From positions 1 through 19,963 of the forward strand of contig JAICUZ010000017.1 of assembly GCA_025935595.1 (NCBI GenBank): a stretch of 19,963 bases of DNA, written 5' to 3'. Of this stretch, positions 7,035 to 14,867 are shown piece by piece. The number at the start of each line of letters is the position of its first letter. The first letter of the stretch is position 1. Below the pieces are notes generated by a model, which saw only the letters and a list, made by a program, of their open reading frames with translations, did no database searches and was not told the DNA's origin. A program made the position numbers and the translations under genes. Source of the DNA: Burkholderiales bacterium (lineage in GTDB: Bacteria > Actinomycetota > Thermoleophilia > Gaiellales > Gaiellaceae).

Positions 7035-8091
7035 GCACGTCACGGTCGAACCGTGCCGCAAGGACGTCCCAGTCGAGCTTGCGTCCGGCAGCGGCGGCGG
7101 CGGACGAGTAACGCGCGCGCTCGTCCGGCGACGCGAGCAACCGAGCTGCTGCATCCACGAACTCGCGTGCGTCGCCGACGAGGATTCCCGCGCCGGCGTC
7201 GCGCACGTTCGCGGTCACGTCGTAGTCGTACGAGACGACCGGCACGCCGAGCCCCATCAGCTCCGAGACCTTCGCCGCACGAACGCCCTGGTCGGCGACG
7301 CGCGCATACGGCGCGACATCGAAGGCCGATGCGACTGCGAGCGCCCGTTCCCGCGGGAGCCGGCCGTGGAGCACCACGTCGTCCCGGCCGGCGAGCCGGG
7401 CCCGAAGCCGCTCGCTCGGTCCTCCCACGAGCCACAGCCGGGCGTCGGGAACGCGTGCGTGAATGTCCTCCCACAGATCGAGCAGGTGGTCGACGTTGTA
7501 GAGCGGATTGTCGGCACCGCGGTCACCGTCTGTCAGGAGGTGCGCCGCGGTCCAGCCCAGAACGACCTCGCCGGGCTGCTTCGCCGCCGCGGCCTCCGCC
7601 CGCAGCGCGGGGGTCGCCGCCGCAACGTCGACTCCCTGGGGGATCACGACCCATGGTTTCTCCACGCCGAGTGTCTCGTAGCGGCGAGCGGCGCTCTCGG
7701 CGGTAACGACGTACGCGCGCACCGCCGCGCGGTTCAGCAGCGCGACCTCGCGAGGCGTGAAGAACGGGTCGTCAGCCTCCATCACGGTCGCGTTGGGCCA
7801 GTGCGCGAGCTGGTCGAAGTCGAGTGCGAGCAGGTTCGTGTAGCGCCGCGCGGCGGCGGTGAACACCGCCCGCAGCAGCGCCGGCTTCGTCGCTGTGAAC
7901 GCGCGAAAGCCGAGGCCCCGAGGGATGCGCCGGTCGGGGAGGCGCAGGAGGCACGCGTCGAGGCGCGCGAGTCGCGGCAGAAGCTCGGCATAGCGCGGGT
8001 TGTTGTGGCCCTTGAACCAGATCGAAAGGAGCGCGACACGATCGGACGCCGGCGTGCCGAGCGCGAGCTCGCGGAGACGCACCTCCTTCAC
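6976..8091 (-). CDS. GT-B glycosyltransferase (family 4-like)
   Basis: The protein is 371 residues. The N-terminal half is divergent but includes SIWFKGHNNPRY; the C-terminal Rossmann domain is clearer. It has a VVIPQGVDV linker motif (148-156), a WLVGGPSERL strand (220-229), HGRLPRERA (242-250) and VSELMGLGVPVVSYD (275-289), the donor-binding region of retaining GT4-like enzymes. The GTG start at 8091 overlaps the upstream gene's TGA as GTGA. An in-frame GTG lies three codons later, directly behind AAGGAG, so the start may differ by 9 nt. It is last in the four-gene minus unit. Its final 19 codons overlap the end of the flippase gene in antisense, and the tail after LSTYLPP is low-complexity Pro/Arg/Gly. 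Sugar specificity unknown. Confidence 0.75.
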   Translation of the reverse strand: MKEVRLRELALGTPASDRVALLSIWFKGHNNPRYAELLPRLARLDACLLRLPDRRIPRGLGFRAFTATKPALLRAVFTAAARRYTNLLALDFDQLAHWPNATVMEADDPFFTPREVALLNRAAVRAYVVTAESAARRYETLGVEKPWVVIPQGVDVAAATPALRAEAAAAKQPGEVVLGWTAAHLLTDGDRGADNPLYNVDHLLDLWEDIHARVPDARLWLVGGPSERLRARLAGRDDVVLHGRLPRERALAVASAFDVAPYARVADQGVRAAKVSELMGLGVPVVSYDYDVTANVRDAGAGILVGDAREFVDAAARLLASPDERARYSSAAAAAGRKLDWDVLAARFDRDVLSTYLPPTVAPHGRGPARP

Positions 8092-9179
8092 CGAAGGACG
8101 CCCCGGTAGACGTCCAGCGTGCGTTCGGTCATGCGCGCCACCGAGAACTCCTCGAGCGCCCGCTGCCGACCGGCGTCACCGTACGCGGCACGCTTCTCCG
8201 GGTTCAGGAGCAGATCGGCGATCGCGTTCGCGAGCGCTGCAACGTCGCCGGGATTCGCTAGGAACCCGGTCTCGTGATCGACGACGATCTCGGGAATCGC
8301 GCTCGCGCGCGTCGCCACGACTGGGAGCTCGGCGAGCATCGCTTCGAGGAGCACGATGCCGAATCCCTCCCAGCGCGAGGTGTGAGCGAACACGTCCGCT
8401 CGCGCGAGCCACGCCGCCGGCTCGACGCGCCCCGGGAGGAGCACGGCGCCGCCGACGCCGAGCGCCGCCGCGCGCGCCCGCGTCTCGCCCTCGAGCGGCC
8501 CCCAGCCGAGGATTGCGAGCCGCGCGTCCGGCACCTGACGGAGCACCTCGGCGAACGCGGTGACGAGCGTCGCGTGGTCCTTCTGCGCGATGTACCGGCC
8601 GATCGCGAGCACGAGCAGTGCGTCCGCGGGAACACCCGCCTCCTCCGGCGTCAGCTCCGACGGCCGCGACGGCGGCTCGTCCAGGCCGTAGTGGATCGTC
8701 ACGAGCTTCTCCGCCGGAAGCCCGGCGCAGACGTGGAAGTCTCGGACGGCATCGGAGATCGCGACGATCGCGCGCGCATTGCGCATGAAGAGGCGGTCGA
8801 CGTGCCGAAACGGCCCGAGCAGGTAGCGGTCGTCGTTGTGTCGCGTCGAGACGAACGGCACGCGCCTGACCGCTGCGGCGATCGAGCCGTAGACGTCCGC
8901 GTGCACCATGTGCGTATGCACGAGGTCGGGCCGCTCGCGCGCGACGGCCCGTGCGACCGCAACGGCCAGCCTTGGCGATACGTGGGGGCCGCAGGGAACC
9001 CGAGACCACGGAATGTCCGCCTCGTCGAGCGCTGCGTGGAAGCGCTCGGCGTCGCCGGCGGCGTCGAGCGAGAGGAATCGTGCGTCGACGCCGCTCCTGC
9101 GCAGCGCCGGCAGGAGCTGGAGGAGGTGCTGCTCGGCGCCTCCGATCCCACGCACTTTGGTCAGATGAAGCACCTTCAC
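8088..9179 (-). CDS. GT4 family glycosyltransferase
   Basis: The protein is 363 residues with a full GT-B fold. The acceptor domain opens with the GIGGAEQHLLQL glycine loop (11-22) and has HTHMVHADVYG (88-98). The donor domain has LAIGRYIAQKDHATLV (191-206) and the Glu-x7-Glu motif EGFGIVLLE (Glu271, Glu279), followed by PVVATRASAIPEIV. It transfers a nucleotide-activated sugar to the lipid-linked chain at the membrane inner face. The frame stays open well upstream, but GTG at 9179 is chosen: it makes a 4-nt GTGA overlap with the preceding stop and starts at the first Rossmann strand. The next gene again overlaps by GTGA. The ends EEFSVARMTE here and ERFSTTRMTD in the upstream neighbour, plus similar GGA-x3-LL starts, suggest tandem duplication. 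Confidence 0.87.
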   Translation of the reverse strand: MKVLHLTKVRGIGGAEQHLLQLLPALRRSGVDARFLSLDAAGDAERFHAALDEADIPWSRVPCGPHVSPRLAVAVARAVARERPDLVHTHMVHADVYGSIAAAVRRVPFVSTRHNDDRYLLGPFRHVDRLFMRNARAIVAISDAVRDFHVCAGLPAEKLVTIHYGLDEPPSRPSELTPEEAGVPADALLVLAIGRYIAQKDHATLVTAFAEVLRQVPDARLAILGWGPLEGETRARAAALGVGGAVLLPGRVEPAAWLARADVFAHTSRWEGFGIVLLEAMLAELPVVATRASAIPEIVVDHETGFLANPGDVAALANAIADLLLNPEKRAAYGDAGRQRALEEFSVARMTERTLDVYRGVLR

Positions 9180-10312
9180 CGAGCGACGAGCCCCGCATAG
9201 ATACGCTCGATCTCGTCGGTCATGCGCGTGGTCGAGAACCGCTCGCGCATGCGCTTCGCCCCGCGCTCGCCGAATGCACGGCGCCGGTCGTCGTCGTCTT
9301 GAAGCCCACGCACGTGCGCGGCGAGTGCGGTCACGTCGCCGACCGGGGCGAGGAGGCCAGTCTCGCCGTCGTCGACCACCGTCGCGGTTCCGCCGGCGTC
9401 GGTCGCGACCACCGGCACGCCGGCGGCGAGCGCCTCGATCGCGACGACGGGTGTTCCCTCGTTCGCCGACGAGAGCAAGAACACATCGGAGGCGGCGTAG
9501 ACCGACGCGACGTCGTCGACGTATCCGAGGAGGCGCACGCGCTCCGCCACGCCGAGCTCTCGCGCGAGCGCCTCGACCTCCGGTCGCAGCTCGCCGTCGC
9601 CGGCGAGCAGCAACGTTGCGCCGTCCAGCTTCGCCGCGACGCGCACGAGGTCGAGCGGCCGCTTGATCGCCGTGAGGCGCCCGGCCCAGCCCACGACGAA
9701 CCCGTCGCCTTTGATCCCGAGATCGCCCCGGCCGTGCGGCGGCGAGCCGACACGCCGATCGAGGTCGAAGCCGTACGTGACGACGTGGATCCTGTCGCGC
9801 GGCGCGATCCTGAAGCGGACGAGGTCGTCCCTCACCTCTGCGCTCACCGCGACGATCGCACCCGTGCGGCGTGCGAGGACACGCTCGACCACGCGGAACA
9901 GACGCTCGCGCGCCGGCGGGAAGTACTCGGCCAGGACGTGTCCGTGGAACTGGTGGACGATCGCCCGTGGCCGTGCGGCGCCGGCGAGGAGGGCCGCGAT
10001 GCGTCCCGTCGCCCCCGCCTTCGACGTATGCGTGTGGAGGATGTCCGGACGTCGCTCCCGGAGAAGCGAGCGGAGGCTCCGAATCGCTGCGGCGTCGGCA
10101 CGCGGCGACAGCTCGCGCCGGAGTGCGGGGAGATGAAGCCGCGGCACGGCGAGCTCTCCGGCCAGGTGCTCCATCGACTTCTCTCCGGGCGGGATGCGTC
10201 CGTAGACGACGAGGACGTCGTGCCCGCGGCGCTGTTGCTCGGCCGCCAGTTCGAGCAACGAGAGCGCGGCGCCGCCGACGTTCAGGCGGGCGATCGCGTG
10301 GACGATCTTCAC
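9176..10312 (-). CDS. GT4 family glycosyltransferase
   Basis: The protein is 378 residues with a GT-B fold. The N-terminal loop is RLNVGGAALSLLEL (9-22). HTHTSKAGATGRIAALLA (93-110) is the acceptor-domain motif seen in GT4 enzymes that build exopolysaccharide and O-antigen. The donor domain has VVGWAGRLTAIKRPLDL (206-222), LLLAGDGELRP (234-244) and Glu285-x7-Glu293 in NEGTPVVAIEALAAG. GTG at 10312 overlaps the polymerase stop (GTGA, 10309-10312), and GGAG lies 5 nt before it. The long open frame upstream to 10801 is Arg/Pro shadow sequence and is not included. It is second in the minus unit after the Wzy-like gene. Probable tandem paralogue of the gene at 8088-9179. Sugar specificity unknown. 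Confidence 0.87.
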   Translation of the reverse strand: MKIVHAIARLNVGGAALSLLELAAEQQRRGHDVLVVYGRIPPGEKSMEHLAGELAVPRLHLPALRRELSPRADAAAIRSLRSLLRERRPDILHTHTSKAGATGRIAALLAGAARPRAIVHQFHGHVLAEYFPPARERLFRVVERVLARRTGAIVAVSAEVRDDLVRFRIAPRDRIHVVTYGFDLDRRVGSPPHGRGDLGIKGDGFVVGWAGRLTAIKRPLDLVRVAAKLDGATLLLAGDGELRPEVEALARELGVAERVRLLGYVDDVASVYAASDVFLLSSANEGTPVVAIEALAAGVPVVATDAGGTATVVDDGETGLLAPVGDVTALAAHVRGLQDDDDRRRAFGERGAKRMRERFSTTRMTDEIERIYAGLVAR

Positions 10313-11589
10313 GCCTGCTCCGCGAGCGCGCAGGCGACGACGACCCCGGCGACGAGCCAGAAGACGGCGGCGAGCGGCGTGCCGCCGAAGAGTCCTTCGC
10401 CCGCGAGCGCACCGAGCGCCGCCGCAAGCCAGGCGGCGGGGAGTGCAGCGAGCGAGCGGGCCTGCCGGAGGCTTCGGCGGCAGCCGGCGACGAGCGCGCC
10501 GACGAACGCGAGCAGCGCGGCGGCACCGACGAGGCCCGTCTCGTACAGCACCTGGTCGTAGGCCTGCTGCGGGATGTAGACGCCGTGCGCGGATGGGAAG
10601 TAGCTCGGCGGCTGGTCGCTGAACCGGCGCCGCGCGTCCGGGAGGTACGCGGCGAACTCGTGCGCCGGAAGGAGGGGGTACCACCCGGTTCCGAGGGCTG
10701 GGTGCGCGAGGAAGACGCGGCCGCCGATGTACGCGTAGACGAGGCGCTGACTCCAGCTCGCCGCGTACTGGCCCGGCCGGGAGGGCGGGCTGCCGAACCA
10801 CGACTGGAGGAACCCGAGATCGCCCGAGCGGATCAGCAGCGTGCCGCCCGTGATCACGGCGAGCGTTGCGACCGTGGTCGCGAGCGCGACGGCGTCGACC
10901 CGGCGGCGGACGACCGCGAGCACGACGAGCGCGCCCGCACCGAGGTAGAGGCCGAGAAGCGACGCGAGTGCAGCGCCGAGGATGCAGCCGATGCTGCCCG
11001 CGACGATCGCCGTCGCGGCGCGGGCGTATCGCCTGCGCTCATGAAGCAGCACGAGCCCGTAGAGGAGCGGCAGTGTCGCGAGCGCCGCGAAGTCGTGCTC
11101 CCCGAGAAACGACGATTGCCGGCCACCGCCGCTGCGCACGAACTCGACGATTCCGACGACGTCGGCGGCGACGGTGAACAGGAGCAGGACGTCGACGATC
11201 GCCTCGACCGTACGCTCCCGGCGCGCGAGCGCGATCGCTCCGAGGCCGAGCGCGGCGAGCTCGAGCAGCTTCACCGCGCCGATGACCGCCGTCGCGCCGT
11301 TCGCGACCGCCGTCCCGAGGACGATGACAGCGAACAGCGCTGCGAGCCCGATCGCCGTGGCGGCGAAGCGTGGTGTGCCATTCCGGAGGATGAGAGCGAG
11401 GCCGAGCACGAAGAGGGCCAGGAGCACGACGTCCCCGGGCACGATCGACGCGGTGGTGCCGCCGATGGCAACGTCGGCGCCGGGCTGATCGCGCGCGCGG
11501 ATCAGCGAGAGGGCGAGTGCAGCGAGCAGCAGCACGCCCGACCCGGAGCGCAGCTGTGGCCACAGTGCCATCTGCCGGACGGCCCGCAC
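10309..11589 (-). CDS. Wzy/O-antigen-ligase-like polysaccharide polymerase
   Basis: This 426-residue membrane protein has about 11-12 hydrophobic segments. A long extracytoplasmic stretch (about residues 262-345) includes GTGWYPLLPAHEF and HGVYIPQQAYDQVLYETG, followed directly by a hydrophobic helix. That layout is the Wzy_C/WaaL pattern (G-x-G-x-x, then H...N/Q-x-x-L-x-x-x-x-E-x-G-x-x-G). It would join flipped repeat units, or ligate chains to an acceptor, outside the membrane. GTG at 11589 is used; ATG at 11571 is an alternative six codons in. Only 19 bp separate it from the divergent start at 11609. A TATCGT box on the minus strand ends 8 nt before the GTG. It leads a four-gene unit with three glycosyltransferases. 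Polymerase versus ligase cannot be separated by sequence alone; the presence of a Wzx gene favours polymerase. Confidence 0.78.
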   Translation of the reverse strand: MRAVRQMALWPQLRSGSGVLLLAALALSLIRARDQPGADVAIGGTTASIVPGDVVLLALFVLGLALILRNGTPRFAATAIGLAALFAVIVLGTAVANGATAVIGAVKLLELAALGLGAIALARRERTVEAIVDVLLLFTVAADVVGIVEFVRSGGGRQSSFLGEHDFAALATLPLLYGLVLLHERRRYARAATAIVAGSIGCILGAALASLLGLYLGAGALVVLAVVRRRVDAVALATTVATLAVITGGTLLIRSGDLGFLQSWFGSPPSRPGQYAASWSQRLVYAYIGGRVFLAHPALGTGWYPLLPAHEFAAYLPDARRRFSDQPPSYFPSAHGVYIPQQAYDQVLYETGLVGAAALLAFVGALVAGCRRSLRQARSLAALPAAWLAAALGALAGEGLFGGTPLAAVFWLVAGVVVACALAEQA

Positions 11590-11596
11590 GCCGACC

Positions 11597-11602
11597 TACG
11601 AT
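11597..11602 (+). promoter_or_regulatory. Candidate -10 box (TACGAT), leaderless promoter for the GT unit
   Basis: TACGAT ends 6 nt before the ATG at 11609, the same sequence and spacing as before uxs and the phosphotransferase. There is no Shine-Dalgarno sequence between box and start. It lies within CTACGATAG, whose reverse strand holds the box for the divergent gene. No clear -35 is seen. Confidence 0.5.
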
Positions 11603-11603
11603 A
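11598..11603 (-). promoter_or_regulatory. Candidate -10 box (TATCGT) for the Wzy unit, overlapping its divergent partner
   Basis: On the minus strand TATCGT fits TAnnnT and ends 8 nt before the GTG at 11589. It shares five base pairs with the plus-strand TACGAT at 11597-11602. The two promoters could not be occupied at once. The spacing is slightly longer than in the plus-strand cases, so a leader of 0-2 nt is possible. Confidence 0.35.
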
Positions 11604-11608
11604 GCCCG

Positions 11609-12700
11609 ATGCGTGTGGCGCTCCTCACCGGGATCTGGCCGCCCGACGTCGGCGGCCCCGCGACGCACGGGCCGGACTTCGCGCGGTTCCTCCGCGACCT
11701 CGGGCATCACGTCGAGGTGGTCACGATGGCCGACGCCGAGATCACCGAGCGGCCGGTCACGGTTCACTCCGTGTCCCGCTCGCGGCCGTTCCCGGTCCGC
11801 TACTCGGCCCTTGCCTCTCGCGGGGCCGCGCTCGCGCGCCGCTCCGACGTGGTCTACGCGACCGCGACGTACGCCGCTGCTGCCGCCGCTGCGACCGCCG
11901 CGCGTCGTCCGCTCGTCGCGAAGCTCGTCTCGGACCCCGCGTACGAGCGAGCACGCCGGTACGGCGTGTTCACAGGCTCGCTCGAGTCCTTCCAGGTTGC
12001 GCACGGCGCGCGTGTGCGGGGGCTCAAGCGCCTGCGTTCGCTTGCGCTCGGAGCAGCGGAGCGCATAGTCGTTCCGAGCCGGTATCTCGCCGACATGGCG
12101 CGCACGTGGGGTCTCGACGCGGCTCGCATCGACGTGCTCGTCAACCCGGCGCCGCCGCCGCTCGAGGTCGCGCCCGCGGATCTTCCACCCGGGACGTTCG
12201 TCTTCGTCGGGCGGTTCACCGAGCAGAAAGCACTGCCGGTGCTGCTCGATGCGGTCGAGCGGGTCGACGGCGCACGGCTTGTGCTCGTCGGCGACGGTCC
12301 CGAGCGGCCGATGGTCGCGCGGCGAAGCTCCGACACGGTCGAGCTCGTCGGCGCGCAGCCGCGCGACCGCGTGCTCGCCTACCTCGCCGGTGCACGTGCC
12401 GTGGTGCTGTCGAGTGCCTGGGAGAACCTGCCGCATGCCGCGGTCGAGTCGTTGGCCGTCGGGACGCCGGTCGTCTCCACCGCCGTCGGTGGCGTTCCGG
12501 AAGTGGTGACCGACGGCTACAACGGGCTGCTCGTGCCGCCGAACGACCCCGAGGCGCTCGCCGACGCGTTGCGACGCGTTCTCATGGACGACCAGCTCCG
12601 TGAGCGGCTCGCGGAGAACGCGCGTCCGTCGGTCGCGGCGATCGGCCGCGACGCGATCTACGAGCGGCTCGAGCGCATCCTGCTCGAGGCTTCCGTGTGA
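11609..12700 (+). CDS. GT4 family glycosyltransferase
   Basis: The protein is 363 residues with a GT-B fold. The start is typical of GT4: MRVALLTGIWPPDVGGPATH, where the DVGGPA loop binds near the acceptor. The donor domain begins about residue 196 with FVFVGRFTEQKALPVL. LVLVGDGPERP is at 225-233, and the Glu-x7-Glu motif ENLPHAAVE gives Glu272 and Glu280, followed by PVVSTAVGGVPEVV. It adds one sugar to the lipid-linked unit, identity unknown. An alanine run lies at residues 89-95. It leads the long plus unit, and its GTGA stop overlap couples it to the next glycosyltransferase. The ATG is fixed by the TACGAT box 6 nt upstream and by the divergent neighbour. Confidence 0.88.
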   Translation: MRVALLTGIWPPDVGGPATHGPDFARFLRDLGHHVEVVTMADAEITERPVTVHSVSRSRPFPVRYSALASRGAALARRSDVVYATATYAAAAAAATAARRPLVAKLVSDPAYERARRYGVFTGSLESFQVAHGARVRGLKRLRSLALGAAERIVVPSRYLADMARTWGLDAARIDVLVNPAPPPLEVAPADLPPGTFVFVGRFTEQKALPVLLDAVERVDGARLVLVGDGPERPMVARRSSDTVELVGAQPRDRVLAYLAGARAVVLSSAWENLPHAAVESLAVGTPVVSTAVGGVPEVVTDGYNGLLVPPNDPEALADALRRVLMDDQLRERLAENARPSVAAIGRDAIYERLERILLEASV

Positions 12701-13800
12701 AGCCCCGCGTCCTGTTCGTCGGCCGCGGCCGCCTCCGGCTACCGCTCGCACCGTGGCTCGCGAAGAAATGGGATGCGGTCGGCGCCGTGCTCGACTACCG
12801 GGTGCTCAACGCAGGCTCCGGCGGGGGCGATCCGCGTTTCCGGATGCTGCCCGACGCCGTGGTCGCGTTCTATTCGAGACTTCCGGGCGAGATCGCGCGC
12901 TCGCTGCGCTCGTTTCCGGCTGATGCGGTGATCGCGTCCGACCCGTATATCGGCACGGCGGCGCTCGTCGCTCGCAGGCTCGTTCGCTCGAAGGCGAAGA
13001 TCATCGTCGAGGTGCACGGCGACCCGCGGACCTTCACACGCGGCTACGGCTCTCCGGCCCGACGATTCGTGTCGCCGCTCAGCGATCTCGTCGGCCGGCA
13101 CGGGATCAGGGCCGCCGACGCGACCCGTGGTCTCTCCGGCTTCACCTCGTCGTTGGTCGAGGAGGTTCGAGGTGTCCCCGCAACGGCGTGCTTCCCCACG
13201 TACAGCGACCTCTCGGCGTTCCACGACCCTCCGATCACGCCGGTGCCCGACGCCCAGCGCGTGGTGTTCGTCGGCGCGCTCGAGCAGTACAAGAACGTCG
13301 ACGGGCTGTCGACCGCGTGGAGGCGCGTGGCCGGCGCGCTGCCGCAGGCGACACTCGTCGTCGTCGGCGACGGGTCGCGACGTCACGTGGTCGATCGTCT
13401 CGTCGCCGATCTCCCCGGACAGGTCGAGCATCACCCGGTGCTGCCCCCCGAACGCGTCTCGGCCGAGATCGATGCGGCGCGCGCGCTCGTTCTTCCGTCC
13501 TGGCCGGAAGGGCTCGGTCGGGTCGTCCTCGAGGCGTTCGCACGCGGACGGACGGTGGTCGCGACGAACGCCGGTGGGATCTGCGACATCGTCACCGACG
13601 GGCGTGACGGCATCCTGATCCCGATCGCAGATACGGACGCGCTCGTCCTGGCGTTGCGGCGTGTGCTCGAAGACAGGGAGCTCGGTGTTCGCCTCGGGGT
13701 CGAGGCAAGGGCGACGTACGAGCCCTGGCACCAGACGGCCGACGACTTCGCCGCCGCCTATCTGGATCTCGTCCAGCGTGTCCTCGGCGGCGCCCGGTGA
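12697..13800 (+). CDS. GT-B glycosyltransferase (family 4-like)
   Basis: The protein is 367 residues. The N-terminal domain is divergent: KPRVLFVGRGRLRLPLAPWL, with DAVIASDPYIGTAAL at 76-90 and KIIVEVHGDPRTF at 101-113. The C-terminal domain is clearly GT4: VVFVGALEQYKNVDGL (189-204), LVVVGDGSRR (220-229), and Glu271-x7-Glu279 in PEGLGRVVLEAFARG, then VVATNAGGICDIV. GTG at 12697 overlaps the previous TGA (GTGA), with GAGG about 5 nt upstream. It likely extends the same lipid-linked oligosaccharide as its neighbours. Sugar and linkage cannot be predicted. Confidence 0.82.
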   Translation: MKPRVLFVGRGRLRLPLAPWLAKKWDAVGAVLDYRVLNAGSGGGDPRFRMLPDAVVAFYSRLPGEIARSLRSFPADAVIASDPYIGTAALVARRLVRSKAKIIVEVHGDPRTFTRGYGSPARRFVSPLSDLVGRHGIRAADATRGLSGFTSSLVEEVRGVPATACFPTYSDLSAFHDPPITPVPDAQRVVFVGALEQYKNVDGLSTAWRRVAGALPQATLVVVGDGSRRHVVDRLVADLPGQVEHHPVLPPERVSAEIDAARALVLPSWPEGLGRVVLEAFARGRTVVATNAGGICDIVTDGRDGILIPIADTDALVLALRRVLEDRELGVRLGVEARATYEPWHQTADDFAAAYLDLVQRVLGGAR

Positions 13801-14867
13801 AGCTGGTCTTCGTCACGCAGGACGTTGACGCAGGTCATCCTGCGCTCGCGCAGACGGTCGATCTCATCGGTGCGATCGCCCCACACCTCCGCGAGCTCGC
13901 GGTCGTGGCGCGGCGCGTCGAGGAGCCGCTTCCGGCCAACGCGACCGCGCGTACCTTCGACGCCGCTTCCCGCGTCGGACGGGTGCTCGCGTTCGAGCGG
14001 GCGGTCGCGGCCGCGGCGCGGGACGCCGACGCGATTCTCGCCCACATGGTTCCCGAGTTCGCGTTGCTCGCCGCGCCGGTCGCACGGGCTCGTCGAGCGC
14101 CGCTTCTTCTCTGGTACACCCACTGGAACGCGAGCCGTGCGCTCCGGCTCGCGACGCGCGTCGTCGACGCAGCGCTCAGCGTCGACTCGGCGAGCTTTCC
14201 GGTCGCGACGCCGAAGTTGCGTCCGATCGGCCACGCGATCGATGTCGGCCGGTTCGACGCGCCCTCGGTTTCCGAGCGGGGTGGCCCGTTGCGCCTGCTC
14301 GTGCTTGGACGCACCGCCCGCTGGAAGGGACTGGGCACGCTGCTCGACGCGCTCGAGCTGGTCTCCGTCGACGTGCGTGTCGAGATTCGCGGCCCCTCGC
14401 TCACCCCCGACGAGGTGGCACACCGCGGCGAGCTCGCGAAACGCGCGGACGGAGAGCGCGTCCGGCTTCTCGACGCCGTTCCGCGCGAGCAGGTCACCGC
14501 CCTCCTCGCTTCCTGCGACGCCGTGGTCAGCCCGAACGAGCCGCGACGCGGCGCGACACTCGACAAGGCGGTGTTCGAGGCCGCAGCGTGCCGTCGTCCG
14601 GTGATCTCGACGAACGCGGCGTTCGGCCCGCTGCTCGGAGGGCTGCCGCTCGAGCTGATCGCGCCACCCCGCGACCCACGCGCGCTCGCCGAGCGTCTCG
14701 ACGCGCTTGCGCGATCGGCGCACGCCGACCGCGTCGCCGCCGGTGAGGAGTTGCGCCGCCGAGTGGTCGAGAGTCACTCGCTCGCCCACTGGGCGCGGGC
14801 TGTGTGCGACGTCGTCGGAGAGGTACGATCCGCGCGTGGAGCGGCCGGTTCGCGACGTGCCGGCTAG
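13797..14867 (+). CDS. GT-B glycosyltransferase (divergent family 4-like)
   Basis: The protein is 356 residues. KLVFVTQDVDAGHPALAQTVDLI opens the acceptor domain and WYTHWNASRAL lies at 106-116. PIGHAIDVGRFDA (143-155) is the interdomain linker of GT4 enzymes, followed by LLVLGRTARWKGLGTLLDAL (167-186). The usual Glu-x7-Glu is altered: SPNEPRRGATLDKAVFEAA has Glu248 and Glu261 with Asp-Lys at 256-257, a form found in other GT-B subgroups. GTG at 13797 overlaps the previous stop (GTGA). The last 32 nt overlap the likely start of the phosphotransferase gene, and a TACGAT box for that gene lies inside this coding region. Specificity unknown. Confidence 0.78.
   Translation: MKLVFVTQDVDAGHPALAQTVDLIGAIAPHLRELAVVARRVEEPLPANATARTFDAASRVGRVLAFERAVAAAARDADAILAHMVPEFALLAAPVARARRAPLLLWYTHWNASRALRLATRVVDAALSVDSASFPVATPKLRPIGHAIDVGRFDAPSVSERGGPLRLLVLGRTARWKGLGTLLDALELVSVDVRVEIRGPSLTPDEVAHRGELAKRADGERVRLLDAVPREQVTALLASCDAVVSPNEPRRGATLDKAVFEAAACRRPVISTNAAFGPLLGGLPLELIAPPRDPRALAERLDALARSAHADRVAAGEELRRRVVESHSLAHWARAVCDVVGEVRSARGAAGSRRAG
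14824..14829 (+). promoter_or_regulatory. Candidate -10 box (TACGAT) inside the upstream gene, before the phosphotransferase
   Basis: TACGAT ends 6 nt before the GTG at 14836, matching the two other sites. It is embedded in the 3' end of the preceding glycosyltransferase gene. GGAGAGG lies directly before it, at 14817-14823, and could instead act as a distant Shine-Dalgarno (12-nt spacing). It would give the initiating enzyme its own transcript within the operon. Confidence 0.4.

Noticed and set aside
6126..7154. 342-residue minus-strand frame opposite the flippase
   Set aside because: Charged low-complexity sequence mirroring a hydrophobic protein; no family signature.
8088..10526. 812-residue minus-strand frame that would look like a fused glycosyltransferase
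   Set aside because: Only the last 363 residues resemble a protein; the rest is an out-of-frame shadow of the next gene. The GTG at 9179 with GTGA overlap explains the real start.
9871..11604. 577-residue plus-strand frame opposite the Wzy-like gene
   Set aside because: Arg/Glu/Asp-rich shadow; the opposite strand has clear membrane helices and the Wzy_C loop.
11865..11900. GCT/GCC/GCG-rich run that might be a microsatellite
   Set aside because: It encodes an alanine stretch inside a normal GT4 domain with mixed codons; not a perfect repeat.
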